A stretch of 64,000 nucleotides of DNA from JABMMZ01 sp964438995. GTDB lineage: Bacteria > Bacteroidota > Bacteroidia > NS11-12g > UBA955. The notes below the pieces were generated by a model. The model did no database searches, was not told where the DNA came from, and saw only the letters and a program-made list of their open reading frames with translations. The translations under genes and the position numbers were made by a program. This document shows, one piece after another, positions 52,931 to 61,089 of the stretch; position 1 is the stretch's first letter, and each line of letters opens with the position of its first letter. The stretch lies in contig CAYTMQ010000001.1 of NCBI GenBank assembly GCA_964438995.1, positions 620,001 to 684,000 on the forward strand, in the 5' to 3' direction.

Positions 52931-53689
52931 TTACCACTTTGCTGTTGGATATGCCCTTTGAAGGTATTGCATATCCGCAAGAATATAACCCAAATGTTCG
53001 GTGTGAATGCCTTGTCTGCTGCCAGTTTGCATGTAGTCGTCATTGGGTACTGTTAGTTTTGATTCTGTCAAAACATCAATAATATACGTTTTCCATTTGC
53101 CTTTTAGTTCTGTCGTATCTGGTGCGATATTACTGTCTTTTAAAAGTTCATCTACTTCATCCATTTCAAATAATTCACCAGTATACATCCACAAATCATC
53201 GATGGCTTTTTGCATTCTGTTATGGCTTTCTTCTGTTCCATCTCCAAGTCGCTTGGTCCAGTCGCTGGCATGTTTTAAATGGTATTTGATTTCTTTGATG
53301 GATTTTGAAGCTATTGCAGATAAAGTGCTGTCGCTGCTATTCATCAATGCAGTATAATAGTAGAATTCAAAAGATGAGTTCAACAATTGACGGGCAATGG
53401 TATAAGCAAAATCGCCATTAGGTTGTTCTATTAGCAGATGGTTATAGAATTTGCGTTCAGCTCTTTTATAAGCTAAGTCGTCTTCAGTTCTGCCTTTGCC
53501 TTCAAGTTGTGCAGAATATCTTAAGATTGATTCGGCTCTGCCAATCATATCCAAAGCCATATTGGTGATGGCCAGATCTTCTTCTAAAATTGGCGCTTTG
53601 CTACACCATTCACCAAGCCTATGGCCTAGAATAAGTGCATTGTCTGCCAATCTTAATGTATACGTTAAAAGTGCTTCTTGATGTGTCAT
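52931..53689 (-). CDS. paaC: Phenylacetyl-CoA 1,2-epoxidase subunit PaaC
   Basis: This 252-residue, all-helical structural partner of PaaA resembles a ferritin-like fold that has lost its di-iron ligands. Family blocks are YTLRLADNALILGHRLGEWCSKAPILEEDLA, NMALDMIGRAESI and LKHASDWTKRLGDGTEESH. It is the last gene of a tight paaABC operon (gaps of 1-2 nt). The usual next gene, paaD, is absent; a convergent gene lies there instead. Confidence 0.9.
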   Translation of the reverse strand: MTHQEALLTYTLRLADNALILGHRLGEWCSKAPILEEDLAITNMALDMIGRAESILRYSAQLEGKGRTEDDLAYKRAERKFYNHLLIEQPNGDFAYTIARQLLNSSFEFYYYTALMNSSDSTLSAIASKSIKEIKYHLKHASDWTKRLGDGTEESHNRMQKAIDDLWMYTGELFEMDEVDELLKDSNIAPDTTELKGKWKTYIIDVLTESKLTVPNDDYMQTGSRQGIHTEHLGYILADMQYLQRAYPTAKW

Positions 53690-53691
53690 AA

Positions 53692-53988
53692 TTAAATGTT
53701 CAATGCGCCTTCAGGCATGGTGTAAAAAGTAGGGTGTCTATAGGCCTTATCATTTGATGGGTCGAAGAACATGTCTGCCTCATCTGGATTCGATGCAACT
53801 ATTGCTTCAGTTGGAACTATCCAAATACTGGTGCCTTCGTTTCTTCTGAAATACGTGTCTCTTGCGTTTTGCATGGCTATTACCTTGTCTGGTCCGTGCA
53901 CACTACCTGCGTGTTTGTATGGTGTGCCTGGCTGAGATTGAATAAATACTTCCCAGATTGGCCATTGGGTGTCTTGTATATTTTCCAT
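53692..53988 (-). CDS. paaB: Phenylacetyl-CoA 1,2-epoxidase subunit PaaB
   Basis: This 98-residue small bridging subunit of the ring epoxidase has the patterns WPIWEVFIQSQPGTPYKHAGSVHGPD and ARDTYFRRNEGTSIWIVPTEAI, which match PaaB along its whole length. It is between paaA and paaC with 1-2 nt gaps. Confidence 0.92.
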   Translation of the reverse strand: MENIQDTQWPIWEVFIQSQPGTPYKHAGSVHGPDKVIAMQNARDTYFRRNEGTSIWIVPTEAIVASNPDEADMFFDPSNDKAYRHPTFYTMPEGALNI

Positions 53989-53989
53989 T

Positions 53990-54928
53990 TTAATAATTGA
54001 CTAATTGTTTGTTTTTGTTTGCGTAAGCTGCAGCGGCTTTTCTAACCCATTCACCTTCTTCGTGAGCTTTGATATGATTGGCCATTCTTTGTTTGTTGCA
54101 TGGTCCGTTGCCATTAATAACCGAATGGAATTCATCCCAGTTGATTTTGCCAATATCATAGCATTTTTTAGCTTCATTCCATCTAAGGTCAGGATCGGGA
54201 ATTGTTAGACCAATTACTTCAGCTTGTTGAACGGTTTTGTCTATGAATTTTTGTCTCAATACATCATTGCTTTGACGTTTGATTTTCCATTTCATAGCAT
54301 TGCCAGTATGCGGAGAATCGGAGTCATGTGGACCAAACATCATCAAGGCTGGCCACCACCATCTATTCATAGCGTCTTGTGCCATTTCCTTTTGGTCGTC
54401 TGTACCATTCATCATATTGGCCATAATTTCATAGCCTTGTCTTTGGTGAAAACTCTCTTCTTTACAGATTCTAACCATGGCTCTTGAGTATGGTCCGTAA
54501 CTTGTTCTTTGAAGGGAAACTTGGTTGACTATCGCAGCGCCATCTACTAACCATCCAATAGCGCCAATATCTGCCCATGTTAAAGCAGGATAATTAAAAA
54601 TACTAGAGTATTTGGCTTTGCCTTCGTGTAGTTGTTGAATCAACTCATCTCTGCTAATACCAAGCGTCTCGGCAGCTGAGTATAGATATAATCCATGCCC
54701 GCCTTCATCTTGTATTTTAGCAAGAAGTATTTTTTTAGCTCTAAGACTTGGAGCTCTAGAAATCCAGTTGCCCTCAGGTTGCATACCTATGACTTCTGAG
54801 TGTGCATGTTGAGATATCTGACGAATAAGGTGTTTTCTATATTCATCCGGCATCCAATCTTTTGGTTCTATGTTGACGTCATTTTCAATTTTGTCGTCAA
54901 ACTTGTGCATCATTGTAGTTTGTTCCAT
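53990..54928 (-). CDS. paaA: Phenylacetyl-CoA 1,2-epoxidase catalytic subunit PaaA
   Basis: This 312-residue di-iron monooxygenase subunit epoxidises the aromatic ring of phenylacetyl-CoA. Di-iron ligand helices are present: KIQDEGGHGLYLYSAAETLG and CKEESFHQRQGYEIM. The length is normal. The minus-strand box TAGCATTG (54939-54946, one mismatch) lies 10 nt upstream of the ATG. A TGACC-TT-GGTCA inverted repeat (54970-54981) further upstream could be an operator. Confidence 0.95.
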   Translation of the reverse strand: MEQTTMMHKFDDKIENDVNIEPKDWMPDEYRKHLIRQISQHAHSEVIGMQPEGNWISRAPSLRAKKILLAKIQDEGGHGLYLYSAAETLGISRDELIQQLHEGKAKYSSIFNYPALTWADIGAIGWLVDGAAIVNQVSLQRTSYGPYSRAMVRICKEESFHQRQGYEIMANMMNGTDDQKEMAQDAMNRWWWPALMMFGPHDSDSPHTGNAMKWKIKRQSNDVLRQKFIDKTVQQAEVIGLTIPDPDLRWNEAKKCYDIGKINWDEFHSVINGNGPCNKQRMANHIKAHEEGEWVRKAAAAYANKNKQLVNY

Positions 54929-54965
54929 AACGATGCTACAATGCTAGTTCAAGAAACAGCATAAA

Positions 54966-55008
54966 AAAATGACCTTGGTCAATAAAGGGTGACTGATATT
55001 AGTCAGTT
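54966..55008. promoter_or_regulatory. Two inverted repeats upstream of paaA
   Basis: TGACC-TT-GGTCA is followed about 15 nt later by TGACT-GATATT-AGTCA. On the minus strand the first is followed by seven Ts, so it could instead terminate tadA transcription. I cannot decide between operator and terminator. Confidence 0.3.
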
Positions 55009-55026
55009 ATAAATTGAAACGGTTGA

Positions 55027-55473
55027 TTATTTGCGCTTTGCTTTAAAGAATGATTGCATCAAAGATTTGCATTCAGTTTCTAAAACACCAAATTTAACTT
55101 CTGTTTGGGTATTGAAATCTTCATTGATATACTTGCTGAAACCCATTTTAGGTTCGGTAGCACCTATTACTATTCTACCAAATCTGGCATGTTTGATTGC
55201 GCCAGCACACATCACGCATGGTTCGATGGTAACATACAAGGTACACTCATCCATATATTTCCCACCAATATGAGAACATGCTGCGGTAATGGCAAGCATT
55301 TCTGCATGCGCAGTGACATCTTGTAGTTGTTCAGTTTGATTATAGCCTTTGCCAATAATTTTATTGTTACATACAACAATAGCACCTATAGGCACTTCAT
55401 CGGCGTCATATGCCATTTTAGCCTGCTCAATGGCTTTTTGCATAAACACTTGGTCAATGTCTGGCATTTCCAT
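55027..55473 (-). CDS. tadA: tRNA adenosine(34) deaminase
   Basis: This 148-residue enzyme converts A34 to inosine in tRNA-Arg. Zinc and catalytic motifs are HAEM (His56, Glu58) and PCVMCAGA (Cys86, Cys89). The C-terminal block VKFGVLETECKSLMQSFFKAKR fits TadA better than guanine deaminase. A TAAACTTG box (55478-55485, minus strand, one mismatch) lies 4 nt before the ATG. Confidence 0.88.
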   Translation of the reverse strand: MEMPDIDQVFMQKAIEQAKMAYDADEVPIGAIVVCNNKIIGKGYNQTEQLQDVTAHAEMLAITAACSHIGGKYMDECTLYVTIEPCVMCAGAIKHARFGRIVIGATEPKMGFSKYINEDFNTQTEVKFGVLETECKSLMQSFFKAKRK

Positions 55474-55501
55474 TCTGCAAGTTTACAGAAAAGTAAAGAC
55501 T

Positions 55502-56194
55502 TTAAATAGATAAAAAGGTGTTGAACCAGCCTTTTTTAATGGCAATTTTAACCGCATCAACTTTGCTGCAAACATGTAGTTTTTCGTAAATGTTGGCGAT
55601 GTGTTTTCTAACGGTATGCGGACTGATATTGAGTTTTTCGGCCACTACTTTGTAGTCGTAACCATCTACCATTAGTCGCAGTATATCCATTTCGCGAGTG
55701 CTAAGATTGTTTTCTTCATCTACTGTAGTATCAGTTTTACTGATGTTAGCATTCATCAATAAATTAAGGGCTTTTCGGGCAATTCTAGGTGACATTGGTG
55801 CGCCTCCAAATTCAATAGCTTCTTTTATGGCATCTGATATCACTAAGCCTGTCTCGTCTTTCAACAAATAGCCACTTGCACCTGCCTTAATCGCTTCAAA
55901 GATTTTATCATCATCGTCAAAAACTGTGACCATTAAAAATTTGATTTCAGGGTATAACTGACTGGCTCTTTTAACTGTTTCAATGCCATCTAAAACAGGC
56001 ATATCAATATCCATTAAAACGGCTTGAGGTCTATTGTTTGGTGGACATGTTTTCATTTTATCTAAAAAATCGTCGCCATTTACAGCCATAAAAACAATCT
56101 CATAGGTATGAGCCGCATTCAAGCGCTCACTCAAAGACACCCTATTAGGTTGTTTATCATCGACTATGGCCACTCTGATAAAATTCAACATCAA
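55502..56194 (-). CDS. NarL/FixJ-type response regulator (LuxR HTH)
   Basis: This 230-residue protein has a receiver domain with Asp62 in AVLMDIDMPVLDG and Lys in YLLKDETG. The LuxR-type helix-turn-helix lies at about 165-225 (LSTREMDILRLMVDGYDYKVVAEKLNISPHTVRKHIANIY). The TPR kinase 290 nt upstream on the same strand is its probable partner. Confidence 0.9.
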   Translation of the reverse strand: MMLNFIRVAIVDDKQPNRVSLSERLNAAHTYEIVFMAVNGDDFLDKMKTCPPNNRPQAVLMDIDMPVLDGIETVKRASQLYPEIKFLMVTVFDDDDKIFEAIKAGASGYLLKDETGLVISDAIKEAIEFGGAPMSPRIARKALNLLMNANISKTDTTVDEENNLSTREMDILRLMVDGYDYKVVAEKLNISPHTVRKHIANIYEKLHVCSKVDAVKIAIKKGWFNTFLSI

Positions 56195-56484
56195 TACAAA
56201 TTAAACCAAATGGATTGGATTAGACAATCACTCATATGTAGTATTTTGAAAAGGGGTTAGGCAACAGGATTTAGGGAATAGGGGGCTAACGCGAGGCAAA
56301 AAAGTCAAAAGTCAAAAGTCAAAAGTCAAAAGTCAAAAGTCAAATGGGAGCGAAGCGGACATCCCGCGCCGTTGTGAGTTATCGAACAAGGGTTGCGGGA
56401 AGTCAAAAAAGGGAATAGTGGGTCCATGGGCATGCCCTGGACAACAACAATCTTCGCCACGCCCACACAATCATCATCTCACTG
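56195..56484. repeat. Repeat-rich gap between LuxR regulator and its kinase
   Basis: No gene is visible. It holds six AAAAGTC heptamers (56300-56341), a G+C-richer patch, short phrases also found at 43295-43330 (GATTTAGGGAA, TAGTGGG), and an inverted repeat GTCCA-TGGGCATGCCC-TGGAC (56422-56442) sharing its core with the 16781 palindrome. Confidence 0.7.
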
Positions 56485-58368
56485 TTATTTCTTTAATTCG
56501 AAAGACACTTTAGTGCCTTCGCCTTTGACGCTATTGATATAGAAGTGAGCACCCAGTTCTTGCGCTCTTGTGCGCATTGAAATCAATCCATAATGACCTT
56601 TTAATTCTGCTTCTGATTGGTCGAAACCAATGCCGTTGTCTGCTATCGAAACAATAAATGCTCTGTCATCTGTATTTGAAAATTGTATGCGAATTTCATT
56701 GGCTTTTGAATGATGGATTGCATTGCTAAATGCTTCTTGACAAATTCTAAAAAGATTCAAAGCTTGTATGGGTTGTAATATGATGTTCTCTTTGAAATTT
56801 TCATCAAAATGACAATGTATATTCGGATTAAAATTGAGAATTTTTGAGGTGTATTGTTTGAATTTATCAGCAAAATCAATCACACTTATACTCTCATTGT
56901 TCAGTGCCCAAACAGTTTCTCTCAAAGTAATAATCGCTTGTTTACTCATATCAGAGAGCGATTGAATCCTTTTATCGTCAGGGTTGCTATTTTGTAAGAC
57001 TTCTAGATTGCTTACAATGTAACTCAACTGAGCGCCAACATTGTCGTGTAGTTCATGAGAAATTAAAACTCTTTGCGCCTGCTGCTCTGATTTACTCTTG
57101 GCTTCATCCAACAGTTTTTGCGCAATTAAGCGTCTTCTGAGGTACAAAACTAAAAGTAAAATGATGAGAATTGAAAGAATGATAACAACAATATTAAACG
57201 TCTTTCTTAATTCGATTTCATTCGACGTATTGCGCAGTTCCAATTGTTGAATTCTATTTTGAGCTTGAAGCTGTTTGTTTTCATTTTCTTTGCGCTCAAG
57301 ACCAAATTTTATTTCAGATTTGGTTAACAAATCAGCGATTTCACTTTTAAAAATCGAGTCCTTTAGGTTTCGAGAAATGACTAAATAATTGGCTGCTACC
57401 TTGTAGTCGCCCTTTCGCATGGAGATTTTAGCAGAAAGGAAGTATAAGTCAGATTTGACTTTTTTAGATTTGATATAAGGAAATAATTCTGAGGCCTTGT
57501 CTACATAGAAGTCGCTTTCTTTTTGCTTGTCAATCTTTGAATACATAGTGGCTAGATTAACATAAGTGTCTGCCAATCCCGATTTTGAATTGCACTTTAA
57601 GGCATATTGTATGGACAATAATAAATATTTAATTGATTCATCGTATTGCTTTAGTTTGGCGTAATCTATACCAATGTTGTTGTAACTTTTGGCTAAATTA
57701 TAATAATCACTGTCTTGCTCAAAGTATTTAATGGCTTTTAATTCGCACATAATTGCAGAATCAAGTTGATCCATTTCAGAAAGTACCATTGCTTGGTTGC
57801 TAATAACATAAGCCATTTGAGAGGTGTTGTTGGCAATGAAGTATTCCTTTTGTGCCAATTTGAAATTTTCTGTTGCCCTACTATAATTATCCAAATCAAG
57901 GTATAGAAGTCCAATATTGTTATAACAATTGCCTAAAAATTCATGTTCTTTGGCTTCCTCTAAAGGTTTTATTGCTGCTCTCAAATTGACTATAGCATTG
58001 CTGTAGTCGTTCATGTTGAACTGAACCAATCCAATATTACAATAAGCAGCACCAATGCCTTTTTTGTTGCCTATTTTTTTGTTTATGTTTAAACTTAAAT
58101 TGTAATAATAAATAGCAGAATCGTAATTCCCTTCGACATCGTAAACTATGCCTAGACGACTATAAGCTGATGCTTCACCTTTTTTAAATCCAATTTTTTT
58201 AGCCAATTGCATGGATTGAAAGGCAAGCGCTTTGCCTTCATTTGGATTGGAATAGACGATGTTCATCACCCTTTTATTTAAATCCAATACAATGGTACTG
58301 TCCTTTAAATTTTGAGCATGAATAAGGTTGACTACTAAAAGTAATGATATGGATAGAAAAGTTTTCAA
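56485..58368 (-). CDS. TPR-containing sensor histidine kinase (NarX/DesK-like HisKA_3 type)
   Basis: This 627-residue protein has a signal peptide (LKTFLSISLLLVVNLIHAQ) and periplasmic TPR repeats (about 30-340, repeated AYCNIGLVQFNMNDYSNAI-like units). A coiled coil, one membrane helix near 395-415, and a dimerisation box ISHELHDNVGAQLSYIVSNL (His about 437) follow. The HATPase N and G boxes are FRICQEAFSNAIHHS and GHYGLISMRTRA. TTG 58368 is chosen because a TATTTTTG box lies 8 nt upstream; the longer frame would cross it. Partner: LuxR-type regulator at 55502. Confidence 0.85.
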   Translation of the reverse strand: MKTFLSISLLLVVNLIHAQNLKDSTIVLDLNKRVMNIVYSNPNEGKALAFQSMQLAKKIGFKKGEASAYSRLGIVYDVEGNYDSAIYYYNLSLNINKKIGNKKGIGAAYCNIGLVQFNMNDYSNAIVNLRAAIKPLEEAKEHEFLGNCYNNIGLLYLDLDNYSRATENFKLAQKEYFIANNTSQMAYVISNQAMVLSEMDQLDSAIMCELKAIKYFEQDSDYYNLAKSYNNIGIDYAKLKQYDESIKYLLLSIQYALKCNSKSGLADTYVNLATMYSKIDKQKESDFYVDKASELFPYIKSKKVKSDLYFLSAKISMRKGDYKVAANYLVISRNLKDSIFKSEIADLLTKSEIKFGLERKENENKQLQAQNRIQQLELRNTSNEIELRKTFNIVVIILSILIILLLVLYLRRRLIAQKLLDEAKSKSEQQAQRVLISHELHDNVGAQLSYIVSNLEVLQNSNPDDKRIQSLSDMSKQAIITLRETVWALNNESISVIDFADKFKQYTSKILNFNPNIHCHFDENFKENIILQPIQALNLFRICQEAFSNAIHHSKANEIRIQFSNTDDRAFIVSIADNGIGFDQSEAELKGHYGLISMRTRAQELGAHFYINSVKGEGTKVSFELKK

Positions 58369-58376
58369 ATTGATTT

Positions 58377-58384
58377 CAAAAATA
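58377..58384 (-). promoter_or_regulatory. -7 promoter box TATTTTTG
   Basis: Exact consensus on the minus strand, 8 nt before TTG 58368. Confidence 0.5.
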
Positions 58385-58609
58385 GTTGTGTAAAAATATA
58401 CAAACGAATTAAATAATTGTTGACCAATTTGAAAAATCAAATAATTGATTTAGATAAATTCGTAAACAATTGTAAATCAGTATTTTATAGTTTTACAAAT
58501 AGTAAACATTGTTGAAGTTATGATTCTGATCCTCAATAATGTTGATTAAAATTAGGAAAAAAAAAGCGAATAACTCATATGAAGTATTTTTTTAATTGCC
58601 GAAGGTTTA

Positions 58610-58617
58610 TATGTTTG
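58610..58617 (+). promoter_or_regulatory. -7 promoter box TATGTTTG
   Basis: Exact consensus, 23 nt before ATG 58641. Confidence 0.55.
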
Positions 58618-58640
58618 TGCCATCCAAACATTTAATTAAC

Positions 58641-59480
58641 ATGAAAAATTTAAAACTCAGCACGATTTTGGTGGCAGCAATTTTATTCCTGTCATCTTGT
58701 AATCAATTCATCCAATTGATCGAAACCGAATCAGTAGGAAAAGATGTGGTTACTAAAGAAGGCGTATGTCAAAACGAAGACCTTAGAATATCTTACGATA
58801 TGTGGTCAGAAGACGGTATCACCTATTTCTCAATCTACAACAAAACAGACAAGCCGATGTACATCGACTGGAAGCGTTCAGTATTCATCTTCAACGATTG
58901 GAAGTACGACTACTGGGTAGAGAAAAGCACAACTGAATCTTATGTAGTTCCTTCTGGTTACGGCAACAACGTAACTTTCGAAAGAAAAACTTCTACAGTG
59001 GTAGCTGAGCGTTACACTTTCGTTCCTCCACACACAAACGTTTCAGTTCCTATGACCTACACCATCATGAGTGGTTTTACAACTTCTACCAGCACTACTG
59101 CTAGTGGTAAAACAACCATTACTGTTGCTCAAGGTTTGAAATACGAAGATAAAACACTTAAGAAAGTGAGTATCCCTGCATCAAGCGGAAAAGGTACTAC
59201 TAAAGCTTATGTGAAAGAGTACTCTAAAGACAATTCTCCTGCTCGTTTCAGAAACTTCTTAACCTATTCTTTTGATGAAAAATTCGTTAACGAAAAATTC
59301 ATCCAAAACGAATTCTATGTAAGCAAGAAAACTGAGATGACTAAAAAGAACTTCGATGGTCCTTACAAAAAAGCCAACATCGCAGTTAAAGTTGGTGGTG
59401 TTAAAACCAAAAACAAAGTTAAAATTTACCAGTCTCCATACAGAGCTGGAACTAGCTGGTACAATACCATCATCAAATAA
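58641..59480 (+). CDS. Lipoprotein of unknown function, probably well expressed
   Basis: This 279-residue protein has lipobox LSSC (Cys20). The mature part begins NQFIQLIETESVGKDVV and continues as beta strands (DLRISYDMWSEDGITYFSIYNKTDKPMYIDW, YVVPSGYGNN, VAERYTFVPPHTNVSVPM), like surface lipoproteins. Codons prefer C-ending Asn, Phe, Ile and Tyr (AAC, TTC, ATC, TAC) more than neighbours, a sign of high expression. It has its own promoter and terminator. Family not recognised. Confidence 0.7.
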   Translation: MKNLKLSTILVAAILFLSSCNQFIQLIETESVGKDVVTKEGVCQNEDLRISYDMWSEDGITYFSIYNKTDKPMYIDWKRSVFIFNDWKYDYWVEKSTTESYVVPSGYGNNVTFERKTSTVVAERYTFVPPHTNVSVPMTYTIMSGFTTSTSTTASGKTTITVAQGLKYEDKTLKKVSIPASSGKGTTKAYVKEYSKDNSPARFRNFLTYSFDEKFVNEKFIQNEFYVSKKTEMTKKNFDGPYKKANIAVKVGGVKTKNKVKIYQSPYRAGTSWYNTIIK

Positions 59481-59498
59481 AAAAAATATTCTTAAATT

Positions 59499-59530
59499 AA
59501 AAGACCCGCCAATATAGCGGGTCTTTTTTT
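59499..59530 (+). terminator. Rho-independent terminator
   Basis: Stem AAAAGACCCGC / GCGGGTCTTTT with a 7-nt loop and T run, 18 nt after the lipoprotein stop. Confidence 0.9.
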
Positions 59531-59557
59531 GTGCTTAAGGTTTTCATTTTTTATCTC

Positions 59558-59565
59558 TATTTTCG
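59558..59565 (+). promoter_or_regulatory. -7 promoter box TATTTTCG
   Basis: One mismatch to consensus, 8 nt before ATG 59574. It lies inside the longer in-frame extension, which argues for the later start. Confidence 0.45.
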
Positions 59566-59573
59566 CCCTATTC

Positions 59574-60524
59574 ATGCAGGCCGACCTTAAGAAAGCATAC
59601 CTTCAGCTGCACCTTGCAGTCTTTATTTTCGGATTTACAGCCATCATTGGTAAATGTATTGAAGCCGATCATTTTACCTTGGTTTGGCATAGGATGTGGA
59701 TTGCCGCTGTAGGTTTTTTGTTTGTCCCTGGTTTTATCTCAGCCCTTAAAACGACTTCTCTTAAAAATTTAGGGATGTTGGCTGGAATCGGCGCCATAGT
59801 AGCTCTGCATTGGTTGACATTTTATGGCTCAGTTAAAATTGGCGGTAGCGCCTCTATCACCCTAGGTTGCTTCGGATTGACAAGCACTTTTACATCTCTT
59901 TTAGAACCTCTTATTTATAGAAAGAAATTTATTGTCAGTGAAATTCTGTTAGGACTAATGGCTGTGCTCGGAATCATTGTGATTGCCTATTCTACAGACG
60001 GTGAAAACGCTGCTCATGGCAATTATACTCTAGCAATTGTTGTTGGTGTCGTTTCTTCTTTTTTAGCCGCATTGTTCTCTACCATCAACTCTACCATTGC
60101 CAATAAGATTGACACCAAAGTGATTTCATTTGGAGAATTAAGTGGCGGTTTCTTATTCTTATGTCTGATTCTGTTTTCGGGAATTTCTTTTGAAGATGTA
60201 TTGCCTGTGAAGCAATTTCAATTGATACCTATTTCAAACACTGGAACCCATGCATGGTCGGCTTATACCGATATCTTTTGGATTTTAATATTGGCAGTGA
60301 TATGCACCAATATTGCCTTTGTCTTATCTTTGAATTCAATGAAGAAAGTGAGTGCGTTTACGGCAAATTTGTCTTTGAATCTAGAACCAGTTTATGGGTT
60401 TGTTTTGGCGGCTATTTTTTTCAAAGAATATGAATTTTTAAACCTTCAATTTTATATAGGCACTCTGATCATTTTATCAAGTGTTATCATCCATTCAATC
60501 TTAAAATCACGTGCTAGACATTAA
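59574..60524 (+). CDS. EamA/DMT-family transporter
   Basis: This 316-residue inner-membrane protein has ten helices in two five-helix EamA repeats (HLAVFIFGFTAIIGKCIEAD at the first helix, WLTFYGSVKIGGSASITLG in repeat one, NLEPVYGFVLAAIFFKEY in repeat two). It is likely an exporter of amino acids or metabolites. It overlaps the nitroreductase gene by 14 nt. Confidence 0.85.
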   Translation: MQADLKKAYLQLHLAVFIFGFTAIIGKCIEADHFTLVWHRMWIAAVGFLFVPGFISALKTTSLKNLGMLAGIGAIVALHWLTFYGSVKIGGSASITLGCFGLTSTFTSLLEPLIYRKKFIVSEILLGLMAVLGIIVIAYSTDGENAAHGNYTLAIVVGVVSSFLAALFSTINSTIANKIDTKVISFGELSGGFLFLCLILFSGISFEDVLPVKQFQLIPISNTGTHAWSAYTDIFWILILAVICTNIAFVLSLNSMKKVSAFTANLSLNLEPVYGFVLAAIFFKEYEFLNLQFYIGTLIILSSVIIHSILKSRARH

Positions 60525-61083
60525 TCAAATCATACGAGAAAGAAGAAGTATTTATCCAAAAGAATTTACTGGAAAAATATTGGATTCAAGCATCATTCAA
60601 ACCCTTCTAGAAAATGCCAATTTTGCGCCCAATCACTTGAGTAATTACCCTTGGCGCTTTGTAGTAATTGAAGCTGATGCATTGCAAAACTTTTTAGATA
60701 AAGCTGCTGATATTTATAAAGAGGAAACTCCAATTGAGAAATTTAAGCAAGAGAAATTGGATAAATTTACCATGTACAAAGAGCAGATTTCTCATATTAT
60801 AGCCATCGTTTTGCATAGAGAACCTGATGGTAAAAGTGTTGAAATAGAAGACATCAGTGCCGTTGCCTGTGCTGTTCAGAACATGTATTTGAGTTTGTCT
60901 CAATTCGAAGAAGCTGGAGGGTATTGGAGTACTGGTATGGGCACATATTCTAAATCAATGTCTACTTTTTTAAGATTGGAATCCAATGATACATTGATGG
61001 GTTACTTCGTATTGGGCCACGTTTTCAATAAACGAAAATCTTCAAACAGAAAAAACGTTGAACATTTTACTAGATATTTGTAA
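60511..61083 (+). CDS. Nitroreductase family protein
   Basis: This 190-residue FMN-dependent oxidoreductase has the N-terminal pattern IIRERRSIYPKEF, the NFAPNHLSNYPWRFVVIE block that contacts FMN, and AGGYWSTGMGTY. The start is GTG 60511, overlapping the transporter gene. The substrate is unknown; members reduce nitroaromatics, quinones or flavins. Confidence 0.8.
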   Translation: MLDINQIIRERRSIYPKEFTGKILDSSIIQTLLENANFAPNHLSNYPWRFVVIEADALQNFLDKAADIYKEETPIEKFKQEKLDKFTMYKEQISHIIAIVLHREPDGKSVEIEDISAVACAVQNMYLSLSQFEEAGGYWSTGMGTYSKSMSTFLRLESNDTLMGYFVLGHVFNKRKSSNRKNVEHFTRYL

Positions 61084-61089
61084 TCAAGC

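Noticed and set aside
54970..54981. TGACC-TT-GGTCA as a firm paa operator
   Set aside because: The minus-strand T run next to it fits a tadA terminator equally well; kept only as an uncertain regulatory site.
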